The position numbers were made by a program, and so were the translations under genes. Positions 25,507 to 36,148 of a stretch of 64,000 nt of DNA are shown piece after piece. The notes beneath the pieces are model-generated. The model did not search any database. It was not told where the DNA came from and worked only from the letters and a program-made list of their open reading frames with translations. Source of the stretch: Marsupella aquatica (taxonomy: Eukaryota; Marchantiophyta); the NCBI GenBank assembly GCA_973895155.1, contig OZ316894.1, positions 14,136,001 to 14,200,000 of the forward strand, given 5' to 3'. Within the stretch, counting starts at the first letter, position 1. Each line of letters begins with the position of its first letter.

Positions 25507-27455
25507 CTAATCTATGACCTGGGTTCGGTTAAGTGACATGTTACCCGTGTCACATAGCTCCCCACTCAAGTGTGAAGCGTCCTCGCGAACATCATTACGC
25601 TCATTGTCCTGGTGAAAGTACCTCTTCACACGGTCGTAACTAACTCGATTGGGAAAGAGGTCGCCGGCGTACGTTGATAGCTGGAGGGATCCGTTCGGGT
25701 ACATCTGCTGGACAACGAAAGGTCCTAGCCAGCATGTGTGTAACTTTCCTGGAAAGTACATGTACCTACTGTCGTACAGAAGGACAAGATCTCCCGTAGT
25801 GATGTCCACCTGGCATAGTCCCTTGTCGTACTGTTTCTTTGTTGCTTCTTGCTTGGCAGTTACGCCTCGCGATGCCCACAATCTCTATTCTTCTAGACTG
25901 TCGATCTTATATGCTCGATCGGATGAACTAGCGGCCTCCGGTAACCTGTGGCGGATGCGTACCCGCGGGGTCTCGACCTCGAACTCGACGGGTATGAGCG
26001 CATGTTGTCCGAATACCAAGAAATACGGACTATGGTTTGTGGTAGTCTTAAACGCCAAGTTGTACGAATAGACCGCAGCAAAAAGCTTGTCGTCCCAATC
26101 TATTTTGTGGGCTGCCACGGTTTTGTTGAGGATTTTCCCTACGATGCCATTAGCTCGCTCTGCTAGTTCGTTACATTTGGGATGATAAGGGGTAGTCTTC
26201 CTGTGCTTGACGAGGTAACGGTCAGTCAGTTTTTCCATCGTTTCGTTCAAAAAATGAGTCCCACGGTCGCTGACTAATTCCAAGGGAGGTCCGAAACGGG
26301 TGAAGATCTGTTCGTACAGGAACCTGGCGATGGTGGCCGCGTCATCCTTGACCGTTGCCCGGGCCTCGACCCATTTAGTCGAGTAGTCAATAGCAAGAAG
26401 GATGTACCGGCAACGCCGACCTCGGGTTACAGGGGTGAATGGTCCGATATAATTGATGCCCCATTTCTCAAACAGGGCAAGAGGAAAGATCGGGGTAAGA
26501 GGATGATTACCCGATCTGAGGGGTTTGCCCACGCGCTGACACAAGTCGCAACCTCGGATAAAATGGGCTACGTCGTGATGAAGCGTAGGCCACCAATAAC
26601 CTACGTCCAAGATTTTGTGAGCCGTGGTGACCGGGGCGAAGTGTCCTCCTACCTCCTCCTCGTGCATAGCTTGCATGACAATGATCGTCTCGTTATAATC
26701 TAGGCATCTGCGGATCTTCCCATCGACGCCTTCCTTATGCAGATGTCCGCGTATCATCATGTATGGTGCGGCCTTGCGTAGAAAGACTGATGCGGCCTCT
26801 TGGTTTATGTTACTTGGAATGCGGGCCGTTAAGAGGAAGGTGATTAGGTCCCCGTACCACGTTGGTTGGTCCGTTTCTACGCGGAACAATTCTTCATCAG
26901 GGAATGCACCATCGACAGGTGCGTCGTCTGATTCCCCTTCAATCCTTGAGAAGAAGTCCGCATTCACGTGTGCTTTCCCTGGTCACACCCTGACTTCGTA
27001 GTCAAATTCTTGGAGCAGCAGGACCCAACAGGCTATTCTCCCCGTCAAGTCTGCTTTGTTTACCATGTACTTCAGGCTGTCATGATCAGTATGGAATACT
27101 ACCTTATATCCCAATAGATAATGGCAAAACTTTTTACACGAGTAGATGATTCTCAAGGCCTCCCGATCGGTGGGCGAATAGTTTTTCTCTGCGGCAAACA
27201 GTTGTCGGCTCGCAAAGTAAATGGGGTGGTCACGTTTTTCGTCGTCCAGTTGGCTTAGGACTGAGCCGATGCAAAATCCAGACATGTTGACATACACATG
27301 GAACTCCTTGTTCCAATCGGGGGTAGTCAAAATCAGAGCCATAGTTAGCTGGTTTTTTAGTCCGTCAAAGGCTGATTTTCGACGGGGAGTCATTTCTATG
27401 ACCGCGTCTTGCTTCATCATTTCTGTGAGGGGTAGGGCTATCTTCTAATGAGGTC
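25507..27455 (-). pseudogene. gypsy RNase H-integrase (nonsense-mutated)
   Basis: Cleaves the RNA strand during reverse transcription and integrates the cDNA. The frame is continuous from about 27455 to 25507 except for a TGA at 26983-26985 (in place of Arg in VxPGKAHVNADFFSR) and a TAG at 25885-25887 (LEE-stop-RLW). RNase H shows VYVNMSGFCIGSVLS, where the catalytic Asp has become Asn, and HTDHDSLKYMV. Integrase has the HHCC finger (HEEEVGGHF...GCDLC). The first catalytic Asp is also Asn (WGINYIGPF), the second Asp is kept (SDRGTHF), and the Glu is kept in NELAERANG. The C-terminus has the GPF motif (WLGPFVVQQM). Both Asp-to-Asn changes are G-to-A transitions. Confidence 0.88.
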
Positions 27456-27529
27456 AATTATAGCCGATTTGGTCAAATACATAGAAAGTTATGCCCTCAT
27501 AACCGAGAGGGGGTACTCACTGCTGCGCT

Positions 27530-27860
27530 AACCCAAGTTACATATTTAACCCGAGTTTGGCTAACCTAGCTATCCTATCTAACCCGAGTAGAGCTAACCC
27601 ATGGTCTCGGGTTAGGCCGCTACCTGCTATCCGCTAACCTAGGCTAAGCTGAGCCTAAACCCGAGCTTATCTATGCTAACCCGAGCCCAAGTTTAGGCTA
27701 ACCCAAGTTCAGTCTAACCCGGGCTCAATCTAACCCGAACCCGGGTTAAGCCTAAGCTGAAGCCGTGCTGACCTGAGCTAAGCTTAAGCCGAGCTCACAT
27801 AAGCTAAGCCATGGCTGAGCTTAGGTTAACCCGAAACCGAAGCCGAATCCGCTAATTCCG
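27530..27860 (+). repeat. simple repeat around GCTAACCCGAG
   Basis: About twenty irregular copies of an 11-14 base unit related to GCTAACCCGAGTT, with reverse-complement versions such as CTCGGGTTAG mixed in. No coding content. The repeat sits at the truncation point of the reverse gypsy element. The following 300 bases (27860-28180) show nothing recognisable. Confidence 0.7.
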
Positions 27861-28179
27861 GCCATAAGTTAACCCATCACACTAATCACGCCATATCTTT
27901 CTTAATACACCTCCATTTCCCAAGTGTTTTATATTGATTTTACTTGCCTTGACCAGATCTTTCCAATACTCTTTACAGATCCAGATTTGGTGACGTATTG
28001 AAAGAGATATGGTTACCGACCACCCGCGACATAGCTTTTTATTTCCCTAACAATCTAAGACTAGACTATGAACCACTAACCTAACACATGGAATGAAGAT
28101 GCACACAAAAAGACATTCATATTTCATTATGAGAACAACCACCATACCACATAGCCATTTATTCAATCGTGGAGACTTG

Positions 28180-28990
28180 CTTCCCCAAATTACCGCATCT
28201 GCCCCTGCATCTTGGAGAGCCCCCATGCTCCATTGTGCTTGCCAACACAGTAGTATGGTAGAGGAGGTGACTCCTCTCTTCCCCTAGCTACTTATTGGTG
28301 GCCTTGACAATGATTTTCTCCATTATGTCTGCCTCGGCTGTGCACTCTTCAGGCTAACCTGCCCTAGTTCTGCTCTAAACGCCATGATTGCCCTTACTTG
28401 CCATCTTGCTGATCGTTATGCAATCTCACAGTTACTTATTGCGTACAACATACCAATTCCATCGTATTACAGAATAAGGACCATGTCATCAGTGTCACCG
28501 TGGTCCTCTACCAAATGCTGTGGGCATTATGGTTGGGGCGCAATGAACATATGTTCCAAGCAAATGGTACCAGGAAAATAGATTACAAATTCATCTTGTC
28601 AGAGGCAGCAGATCATGTTTCTGTTGTTTTGGTCACGCTGCCAGGCAGAAAACAAGATTACTACGTGCTAAGGAACTGATTAACTGTGAGAGGCTAGTAT
28701 GGTTGAATTGTAGAGATGTATGGATCACATCAGGATAGGCAGGTACTGTTGGCTAAGTCTTAGGAAACTACTACTAACATTGTTCTCTGGCTTATTGTCC
28801 AAAAGAAAGGCCAAGTGTAGGGAAATAGTTTAACGGGATGTGGGCCTTTGGCCTGATCGCGGGTACTTGATCTTTGTTGTCTGTGTTGTATTGCTCGGTG
28901 TACTTTTGGGCTGCTTGGTCGGACGGATTTTGTGTGTCTGATTGTTTCCTTTGCCATGGGGTTTCGTGGCACAAGATATAAAAATTATAA
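28180..28990 (+). mobile_element. LINE 3' end, 5'-truncated
   Basis: Matches the last part of the left-end LINE. A zf-RVT remnant (ICPCILESPHAPLC, about 28196) is followed by LWALWLGRNEHMFQ at about 28520 and AKELINCERLVWLNCRDVWI ending in TSG and the TAG at 28736-28738. The 3' UTR ends with a GGGGTTTCGTGGCACAAG-like end and an A-rich tail near 28985. It abuts the RNase H remnant of the outer gypsy element, so it probably inserted there. Confidence 0.8.
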
Positions 28991-29868
28991 AATGTTTTAA
29001 GGAAGAACGGTCCCAAGGTGGTAATACACACAGAGCTTGCCAACTTGGGTACTTCAGTTCTAAGCCAAGGCTGAACCCCAAGGAAATGCGCTGACACATG
29101 TTCTTGGCGGATTTCAATTTTGAAGTCAGTCACGTTCCTAGGAAGACAAACACGATAGCTCATGCGTTATTGCGTAGGGACCATCAATGGGATCACAATG
29201 CTTGAATCCGAGTGGCCAAAGGTTCTGGCCGAGGCGTATGGGGATGACAGGCCCGATGACAGGTTAGCCAAGGAATGGCAAAGCAATGGGGGTAGCAAAG
29301 GCAAGGTAAGGCACATTTCATTGGGGTTGGATATGACGCATAATGTCCAATTATGGCAATACAAGCAGAGGCGTGTGTACATCCCAAAGTTTCTAAGATT
29401 GGAGGTTCTGCAAAAGTACCATGACTCGCCTTGAGGTCGGCATGGCGGACAAGCTACTATATATCATAACATGTCATGAGAGGTGTATTGGTCGGACATG
29501 AAGCAATCGGTTCTTCGCCACGTACAAAGTTGTTACTTGTGCCAAAAGAACCGAATGGTCTATTGGGCAAAAGGAGGACTTCTACAGCCCTTACCAGTAG
29601 CCGCGGCCCCATGGGAGTCCATCTCCATGGACTTCATTGTGGGGTTACCTGAGTCCCACGACAATAACTCAATCTTAACAATTGTGGATCATTTTTCCAA
29701 AATGGCGTATTTCTTGCCGACTCCAAAAATGGTTTTGGCCTAAGAGGTTGTTGGTCTAGTGTTTGACAATGTCTTTTGGCAACGGGGATTGCCGTTGCAT
29801 ATCGTGTCCGACCGCAACACCAAGTTCACTGGCCACTCCTGGAAGGCGTTGTTCCGGTTATCTTGTCA
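28990..29868 (+). pseudogene. outer chromovirus RNase H end and integrase, first part
   Basis: RNase H tail (FLADFNFEVSHVPRKTNTIAHALLRR) is followed by the integrase. The zinc finger is partly legible (EVYWSDMKQSVLRHVQSCYLCQKNR), and the core shows the first Asp in SMDFIVGLPES and the second in VSDRNTKFTG. Stops such as those in NPKEMR-stop-H and MVLA-stop-E mark decay. The reading breaks off after WKALFRLS at 29868 and resumes at about 39330, on the far side of the inner element. Confidence 0.85.
29864..29868 (+). repeat. candidate 5-bp target-site duplication (left)
   Basis: TGTCA here and TGTCA at 39325-39329 flank the inner element. Five bases is the usual Ty3/gypsy duplication length. 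Five-base matches can arise by chance; the support comes from the integrase reading resuming across the gap. Confidence 0.5.
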
Positions 29869-30359
29869 TGCCAAGGGACAATGCCTCTTATGCACATTGG
29901 CATGTCCCTCGCATGCTCGCTCGGTATGTAGTTAGGGCTAGTGTACTACTTGAGTTAGCAACATGTTCTTATAGCAAATTTCAGGCGTTTTTGAAGCAAA
30001 CGCGCTTGTTAGTGTGACGCCAGGACTTTGTTTACTTAGGGCATGTCTTTCTTTGTTGGTTTTTAGTTCTTCTTGAATCGCTGTTGACATAGCTCAAACA
30101 GTGCTCGTCGGTTCCGTACACGGGATTCACACAGTGATTCGTTAGATGCTCCCGACCGATCTTGGCATCCTGCCGGTTTTTTATTCGATTTCAGTACAAT
30201 TGTTTCTCTTACACCTTTTATTCAAGAAGAACTGTCGAGATAGTGGTGAGGGGAAGAAGATTGCTCGTGACGATTTCGACAATTTCTGGTGAAGCCATTG
30301 CAATTTCTTCGACGGACATCGGATCGGAGTGATGAGTTAAAAGTTATGACTTTATTGTG

Positions 30360-30395
30360 GTGTTATGTGTATACTTAAGTGTATACACATAACAC
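30360..30395 (+). other. perfect 15-bp-arm inverted repeat in leader
   Basis: Arms GTGTTATGTGTATAC and its exact complement are separated by six bases (TTAAGT). The TATACAC core recurs further down the leader at about 31320, 31368, 31448 and 31550, often followed by a G run. It could be a transcription-factor or RNA-structure element of the LTR/leader. Confidence 0.7.
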
Positions 30396-30671
30396 TCCCT
30401 TGGGGGGCCCGGGTTTTTTGTTTCCGGCCACAATCTTCTTTGACCGGCTAATCCCGCTTCCGACTGTCACTGCCGATCTGCTACCCTGGATTGCTTCCGG
30501 CTGCTGCACCCTCGCTTTGAATTAATGCGTTTGCCCCTTTTTCTCCTGTTTTCTTTCTTCCGGTCGACCGTCGCCTGGTTCCTCTCTTTTCCCCCATCGT
30601 TGCTCCTCGGCTGCTCGGCCACCTGCATAGGGTCGCGCGCCACTTTTCTTGTTATGCCGAGTACAAAGCGA

Positions 30672-31172
30672 CAGTCAAGAGGGAGGGGGCACACGACCCT
30701 ATGCTGCATAATTAAGGAGGGGAGGGGAGTTAAGTCGACTCCCTTCTTGGGAGTACATACAACTCCCTGCTCGGGAGTTTCTGCCAGAGGGCACAAAGCC
30801 CCAATTGCTTTTAGAGGAGGGGAGGGGGAAGCAAAAGGAGGGCACAAAGCCCACTTCACCAGCATTAAAGAAGGGGGAGGGGGGAGTTGAAGCGAAAGGA
30901 GGGCACGAGGCCCTATGAGTAATTAAAGAGAGGGGGAGTACATTCGACTCCCTCCTCTCGGGAGTCACGGTCCTGCCAGGCACGAGGCCCCATTAAACAT
31001 TAAAGTAGGGGGAATTACACTCAACTCCCTGCTTTCGGGAGTACTTTTGCCAGGGGCGAGCACAAGGGCACGAGGCCCTATGAAGCAATAAAGAGGGGGG
31101 AAGGAGGAGTACATTCAAACTCCCTTACACGGGAGCCCTTCTGCCAGGCGCGAGGCCCTATGCAGGGCTCGA
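30672..31172 (+). repeat. reiterated hairpin module in inner element leader
   Basis: Five to six degenerate modules of roughly 70-110 bases. Each combines GGGCACGAGGCCCTATG, a stretch like AATTAAAGAGGGGGAGTAC, a hairpin ACTCCC-loop-GGGAGT and TTCTGCCAGG. Hairpins lie at 30738-30754, 30762-30778, 30947-30965, 31024-31042 and 31119-31135, with 5- to 7-base loops. No protein-coding reading explains the conservation of both arms. Confidence 0.75.
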
Positions 31173-31997
31173 GCTATTAACTCTTGGGGGTCCCATTTCT
31201 CTTTTTCCCTTCTCCTACCTTTGTTGGTTTTCTTTCCATACGCACGCCGTTGCATTCTTCATCTTTTGGCTGGATTTTTTCCTATTGCCTCGCTGCGTTT
31301 GTTGTGTATAGGGTCGCGTGCCTATACACATTCGGGCTTCGGCCGGTCCACCTTAAACCAGATATGTATACACTTAGGGGCGGGCCCATTTTGCACCGTA
31401 TTTCTTTCCCGGGGTCCGGTCGCTACATAGGGATGCGAGCACGGTTTGTGTATACACCTACGGCTTGTGCATACACATTGGGGACCCCATTTCGCCGTTT
31501 ACTCTTGTTTTCTTCCGCTTCATTTATTTTGACCCTTATAGGCAAAGCCAATATACACATAGGGGCTAATTTCATTCTGTTTAGCCCGGCCTCCTTGCCT
31601 CACACCGTTTGCTTCATTGTGGGTTAATTTTCTAGCCTTGGGGCTGCCATTTCTTTTCTTGTCAGTTTCTTTCCCGACAACACCTCATACCACCAGAAAA
31701 AGAGGGGGGGTGGAGACATTTCTTGTTGCGACCATTTCCAATTTGGCACCCCGGGTTAGCAGCATGTCAGCAGAGGAGCCGAGTCATAGCAGCTCATCGC
31801 CACCGACACCCCAGTACCACTTACGGAGTGATCCACGACCGTTGGTGCCAATTTTGTTGGAGTCTCGGCAATTTTGATGACGCCAGTAGACAGCAGCAGC
31901 ACCCACACCACGCAATCCTTCTGCTACATTTGGCGGTCACTTTACCACTACCCTGAAGCCTACTATCACTTCTCTGCCCTTTACTCCTTCTGCATCA

Positions 31998-33221
31998 GTG
32001 ATTGTTCCAGCTTCACCGACATATAGCATGGATGCCAGTCACTCATCTGGCCGCATTGAGCGCTTTAGTGGGCGGCCAGACACTGTTTCTTTGCGTGAGG
32101 TCAAATCCACTTTCTATACTATCGTTTACAAATTGGAGTTGAAGTACGGCAGCAATTTCACAAATGCTTTTGCATTTAAGCAGCTAGCCAGGTATGTGCA
32201 CCACGAGGCTTTGGATGTGTATGAATAGCACTCTCAACGGTTGCTTGCTGTCACACAATTGCCTAACCCTACCTATGCCAGTGCAATTGCGGCTGCCTCA
32301 CAACTGGCATTACAGAATGCCATTGCAGCCCATGCTGTTGCTCCTGCCACTTCCCCTCCTACTCCAGTTCCTACCACTATGCCAATTACTCCCACTATCT
32401 TGGCAAAGGCTACATCAGGCATTTCTCCCACCATTGATTCTCCTGCCTTTGTTGATCCAGTGGCTGAGTTTTTCCAGGTTCTTGAATTGGAATTCCCAAT
32501 CAAGAGTGCTGACAAAATCATGCAGTTGGCCACCTTTGTGAGGCAGCGCAATGAAACCTTGAAGATGATGTATCGCCGGCTTCTCAAGCTGAAGGAGGAC
32601 ACCCAGAGCATCACTGACCTGGAAGCTGCTCATTGCTATCTTCGCGCATTGGAGGGCACACCAGCTCTCCATTCGCAAGTGTTGCAGCAAGTATTCTCAG
32701 AGTTTGGAGACAGCTACACCCTGCTCAATGTCTATGACATTGCTGAGAAACTTGAGTTGGCCCATGCATATTATGAGGCCAGTATTGCGCATCCACCGCG
32801 ATCCAGGTACCAGGCTGTTGCCCCTACACTGGCCACCCCTTCCCGTGTGCCACAATATGGTTCCAAGACCAAGCTAGCCCATGCTGCTTTCATGCTGCCA
32901 TCTTGCAACTATTGTGGTAACCCCAATCACAAGGCTAATGAATGTGATATTGTTGCTGAGGACCTGTCTTGTGATTTTTGCGGGAAAGTGGGTCACTTGG
33001 AGGCAGTTTGTTTTGCCAAATTCCCAGAGAGGAAGCAGCTATGATAGCAGGCTCCTCATCCTGCTCCTGCTTCCACTCCCCCACCAGCTAGGAGGGCTCC
33101 TATTGCCTCAGTTGCTCCTCCTTCCAATGGCAAAGCACCTGGTGCCAACAAATCGCCCAAGCAGCAACAGAAGCAACCAGCTCAGAAGGAGGCTCACAAC
33201 GCACAGGCAACTCAACTCTAG
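31998..33221 (+). pseudogene. inner element Gag with two CCHC zinc knuckles
   Basis: Capsid-nucleocapsid protein of the DNMT-bearing element. It may start at the Met at 32028 (MDASHSSGRIERFSGRPDT). The capsid-like helical domain spans about 32450-32790 (FVRQRNETLKMMYRRLLKLK). Two knuckles follow: CNYCGNPNHKANEC and CDFCGKVGHLEAVC, about 32902-33014, both CX2CX4HX4C. The frame is continuous but holds TAG at 32226-32228, TGA-TAG at 33042-33047 and TAG at 33219-33221, beyond which a coiled-coil-like SLTHEVESLRAQLANIKRK continues. Each TAG fits a lost CAG (Gln). A frame change near 33380 leads into protease. Confidence 0.82.
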
Positions 33222-33231
33222 TCTCTGACTC

Positions 33232-34840
33232 ATGAGGTTGAGTCCCTACGTGCCCAACTTGCCAACATCAAACGCAAGTCAACTGCCTCTACTGGTCCTT
33301 CTCAACCGGCTGGTCACGTGCAACCCATCCCTGGCCCAGGCACCACTGATAGCTCAGCATCTCTACGTACCCCGCTCTTTTTATGGCTTGCCATTTGATG
33401 CTCATATGGGTGAGTGTGTGCTGTCCTCTGCTACACAGCCTGGCCTTACAGTAGAATCTTTAGATTCATTCTGCCCTTCCTATTTTGCTTACCAGTAGGC
33501 GAGTGCTGCCTTTCGTATTGCTCCCACACGCCGCATTGTATAGGCTGATGGTCTTGCTGCCGGTCCTATGACTAGAGCCAGGGGAGCTCGGGCTGTCCTA
33601 CCCCAATCTTTTCAGCCACTCATACTTGCTAAAGAGCGCACCTTGTTGGCGAGGGGGGAGGGAGCTGCAGCTACATCCATTCCACCACCAGGTGCTGTTG
33701 ACATTTCACAGGGAGTTGTTTCTCCTGAGCTGCTTGAGCATTTCACCTCCGGTATGGCACAAAGGATTCTTACAACTCCACTTTTTAGTTGCCATGATTT
33801 ATAGCTAGATGCTAGAGCTGTCATCAGAGCGCTAGAGGGTTCACTGCATTCTTCATCAGCCCCTGTGACACCGGTTTTGGAGGTCCAATCTCATGTACAT
33901 ACTGGACCTTTTTCTTCTCCATTACATGCTTCCACTGGTTTGGCTATCCTAGTACCAATTTCCAGTGGTAGAAATGACAGTATTGCTGCAGATTGTGTGA
34001 CTAGAGCTACACTTGATTCTGGTCATGCTGCTCCATCTTTCCTGGCTATGCTGTTGAGTGGGAAGACCATGGACACTAACTCCCTTCACAAGGTACCTCA
34101 TCATTTGCCAAAAGTGGTGCCTAGTGACAGGACTTTAGTTTCCACCACCATTGCCATTGTTGACAACAGGAATTCAGCGGTCAAGTTGGAGGGTCACACT
34201 CCTCAGGTGGTCATGCTAGACACAGGCGCTCAACCAGTGATATTGGGCATTCAGTTTGCCAAGAAGATGGGACTATTGACTGATCATTTACAGCAATCCA
34301 AGTGGCACATTTGGACTGCTAGTGGCACTATGGAGGATGTGCTGGGTGAGAGTTCTACTTTACTCACTCTCACTTTTAATGGAGGTACAGATCAGGAATT
34401 GCATTTCCCAATCAGATGTTTGGTTACCAATGCCACTACGTATGATGTGCTCATTGGCCAGGAGGCTTTGTTCCCACCAGGTTTTACCATTGACAACTGG
34501 CATGAGCATGCATACTACAAAGTTGATTGGCATACGGATGGCTCACACTTGGGCTACAATCCACTTGATTTGCATGGTGCCCATACACCTATGGCTCACC
34601 ACTGTGTGTTGAAAGCAGTGCACACAGCTACCTATGTCAACCACCCATTGCAGGATTGGATTGAGGAGGATGATGATGAGGTGGCTATTGCACATGCTGC
34701 TGCACATATAGCAGCACTTTCCAGCAACGTGGATCATCAACCAGAGGTGGTACAATGGCTCCAAGCAGCCCATGGACCTTTGGTGGCTGCATTGCGCAAA
34801 TTTGAGGACCTTGGGCAGCACAATGGCCAACCAATAGCCC
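33232..34840 (+). pseudogene. inner element aspartic protease region
   Basis: Retropepsin that processes the polyprotein. A linker (SFYGLPFDAHMGECV) precedes it, with TAG stops at 33496-33498, 33541-33543 and 33802-33804. The active-site loop MLDTGAQPVILG lies at about 34210-34250, and the later TTYDVLIGQEALFPPGFTID segment (about 34435) matches the flap/C-terminal region typical of gypsy retropepsins. From 33805 the frame is open without a stop into the methyltransferase, so protease and methyltransferase are one polypeptide. Confidence 0.82.
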
Positions 34841-35860
34841 CAATCTTGAGCGCACCAGTTACATGGACTCCTCCTTTAGATGGCCTTACATTGCTTGAGC
34901 TTTTTGGTGGCATTTCTACAGGCCTAGAAGCTCTCCTACAGTCTGGCATGGTGGTGAAGCAGTACATCTATGTGGACATTGATCCAGGTGCAAGGCAAGT
35001 GGCTGAATCCCGTCTACTGGAATTTTCAGAGCAATTTCCCCAGCAGTTTCCACACAGTGCATGGAAGTCTGCATTTTCTTTCTTTCCTCCAGATATCCAA
35101 CTTGTCCAGCACCGGCACTTAACCCTTCTTGGCTCCCTTGATTTGATCATAGCTGGTTGGGAATGCCAAGGGTTTAGAGCTGCTGGTCACGGTGCTGGAC
35201 TGCATGATTCTCATTCTGGTCTTTTCACAACATTGGTTCAGATTCTCACCTGGGCTCAATCCCTTTATCCTGCTGTTGGTTATATCATTGAGAATACTCC
35301 ATCTCGGTTTGACCAGCGTCCACAGGTCAAAGAGGATTTCAGTGTGGTCCAGCACTACTTGGGACCACCCCTTCTCATTGATGCACTGCACTATGGTTCT
35401 TATGCACATCGTCTTCATAACTTTTGGACTAACCTTGCACCACCTTCCTTGTTGGAGTTAGCTTTTCACCACACATCCAGGGACACTAACCTCACAGTGG
35501 ACCAGATTTTGGATCCTAACAGTTCTTGCCAACCAGTTACACGGCAAGAGCTAGCACCTTGGTATCCAGCCAATACCATTGGACAGCCCCGTGCTACTTG
35601 GCCTACATTTGTATCCTTTCCAGGTGCACATGCCTTTCAGGGTGATGGTCCTAGCCTGGTTTATTGACATTCTACCGGTACTTGGGATGAACCTAGTCCT
35701 GAGGAGAGAGAACGGGCTATGGGCTTCCAATCCGGTACTACAGGCCACACCCACATCACCAGGCTGGTCAGGAATGCTTTACTTGGCAGGGTGATGGATC
35801 TTAATGCTCTCACTTGGCTTCTGGTCACTTGCATCTGGAGTTCCAGCTCTACCACTCCAT
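34840..35860 (+). pseudogene. C5 cytosine DNA methyltransferase domain within gypsy pol
   Basis: Would transfer a methyl group from S-adenosylmethionine to cytosine C5 in DNA. Motif I LTLLELFGGISTGLEAL starts at 34885. A motif II acidic residue is seen in YVDIDPGARQVAESR. Motif IV reads GWECQGFRAAG with the catalytic Cys codon at 35164-35166 (ECQ instead of PCQ/PCN). Motif VI is IIENTPSR with Glu at 35290-35292. AHRLHNFWTNL resembles the DNMT3 segment AHRARYFWGNL. A TGA at 35665-35667 interrupts the frame, after which EERERAMGFQSGTTG and RNALLGRVMDLNALTWLL give the C-terminal motifs IX-X (Asn at 35773-35775). By eye it is nearest DNMT3-type enzymes. It shares the open frame with the protease, so it is part of the polyprotein and not a captured separate gene. 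Confidence 0.88.
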
Positions 35861-35932
35861 GGTGCTGCTACATGGCATCCAGACCAGGTGCACTTACCTC
35901 TATTCAACACTCACTGCTTCAGTCCAAGTGTT

Positions 35933-35939
35933 GGGGGGG
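35933..35939 (+). other. G7 run at methyltransferase/RT frame change
   Basis: Seven G residues lie where the open frame changes from frame 1 (protease-methyltransferase) to frame 2 (linker and RT). It could be an indel hotspot or a site of programmed slippage; the sequence alone does not decide. Confidence 0.4.
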
Positions 35940-36148
35940 AGGAGGTCCCTTGTAACGTGGCTGACAATATTTCTGAGTTTCATGGTGTGGACCAACTCAG
36001 ATCAGCAGGTACAACAGGCCTTGGAGAGGCCTCATCACCTTATCAGCAGCATGCTAGCAGCTTGGACAGTGGAGAGGCTGGCACTTCTGGCTCTTCAAGC
36101 ACGAGTACATAAGGTCCTATTCCTAGTGTTGCCAACTACACATTCATC

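Larger units (their letters stand above)
22691..27455 (-). mobile_element. 5'-truncated Ty3/gypsy with extra ORF after integrase
   Basis: Lies inside the outer element in the opposite direction. From high to low coordinates it has RNase H, integrase, then a long additional ORF. Gag, protease and RT are missing; the break at about 27455 falls between RT and RNase H. Reading frames are free of frameshifts over thousands of bases and are interrupted only by nonsense codons, so the copy is younger than the element at 12754-18850. Confidence 0.85.

Noticed and set aside
27530-27860. CRISPR-like or telomere-like array
   Set aside because: Units are short, irregular and of mixed orientation, with no spacers and no telomeric heptamer; this is a eukaryotic nuclear locus.
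29869-30300. 5' LTR of the inner element with a copy at 39120-39324
   Set aside because: I compared the two edges by eye and found no matching terminal sequence, so no LTR pair is claimed.
34840-35860. Bacterial restriction-modification methyltransferase or contamination
   Set aside because: The domain shares an uninterrupted frame with a gypsy protease and is followed by gypsy RT within a eukaryotic nested repeat.
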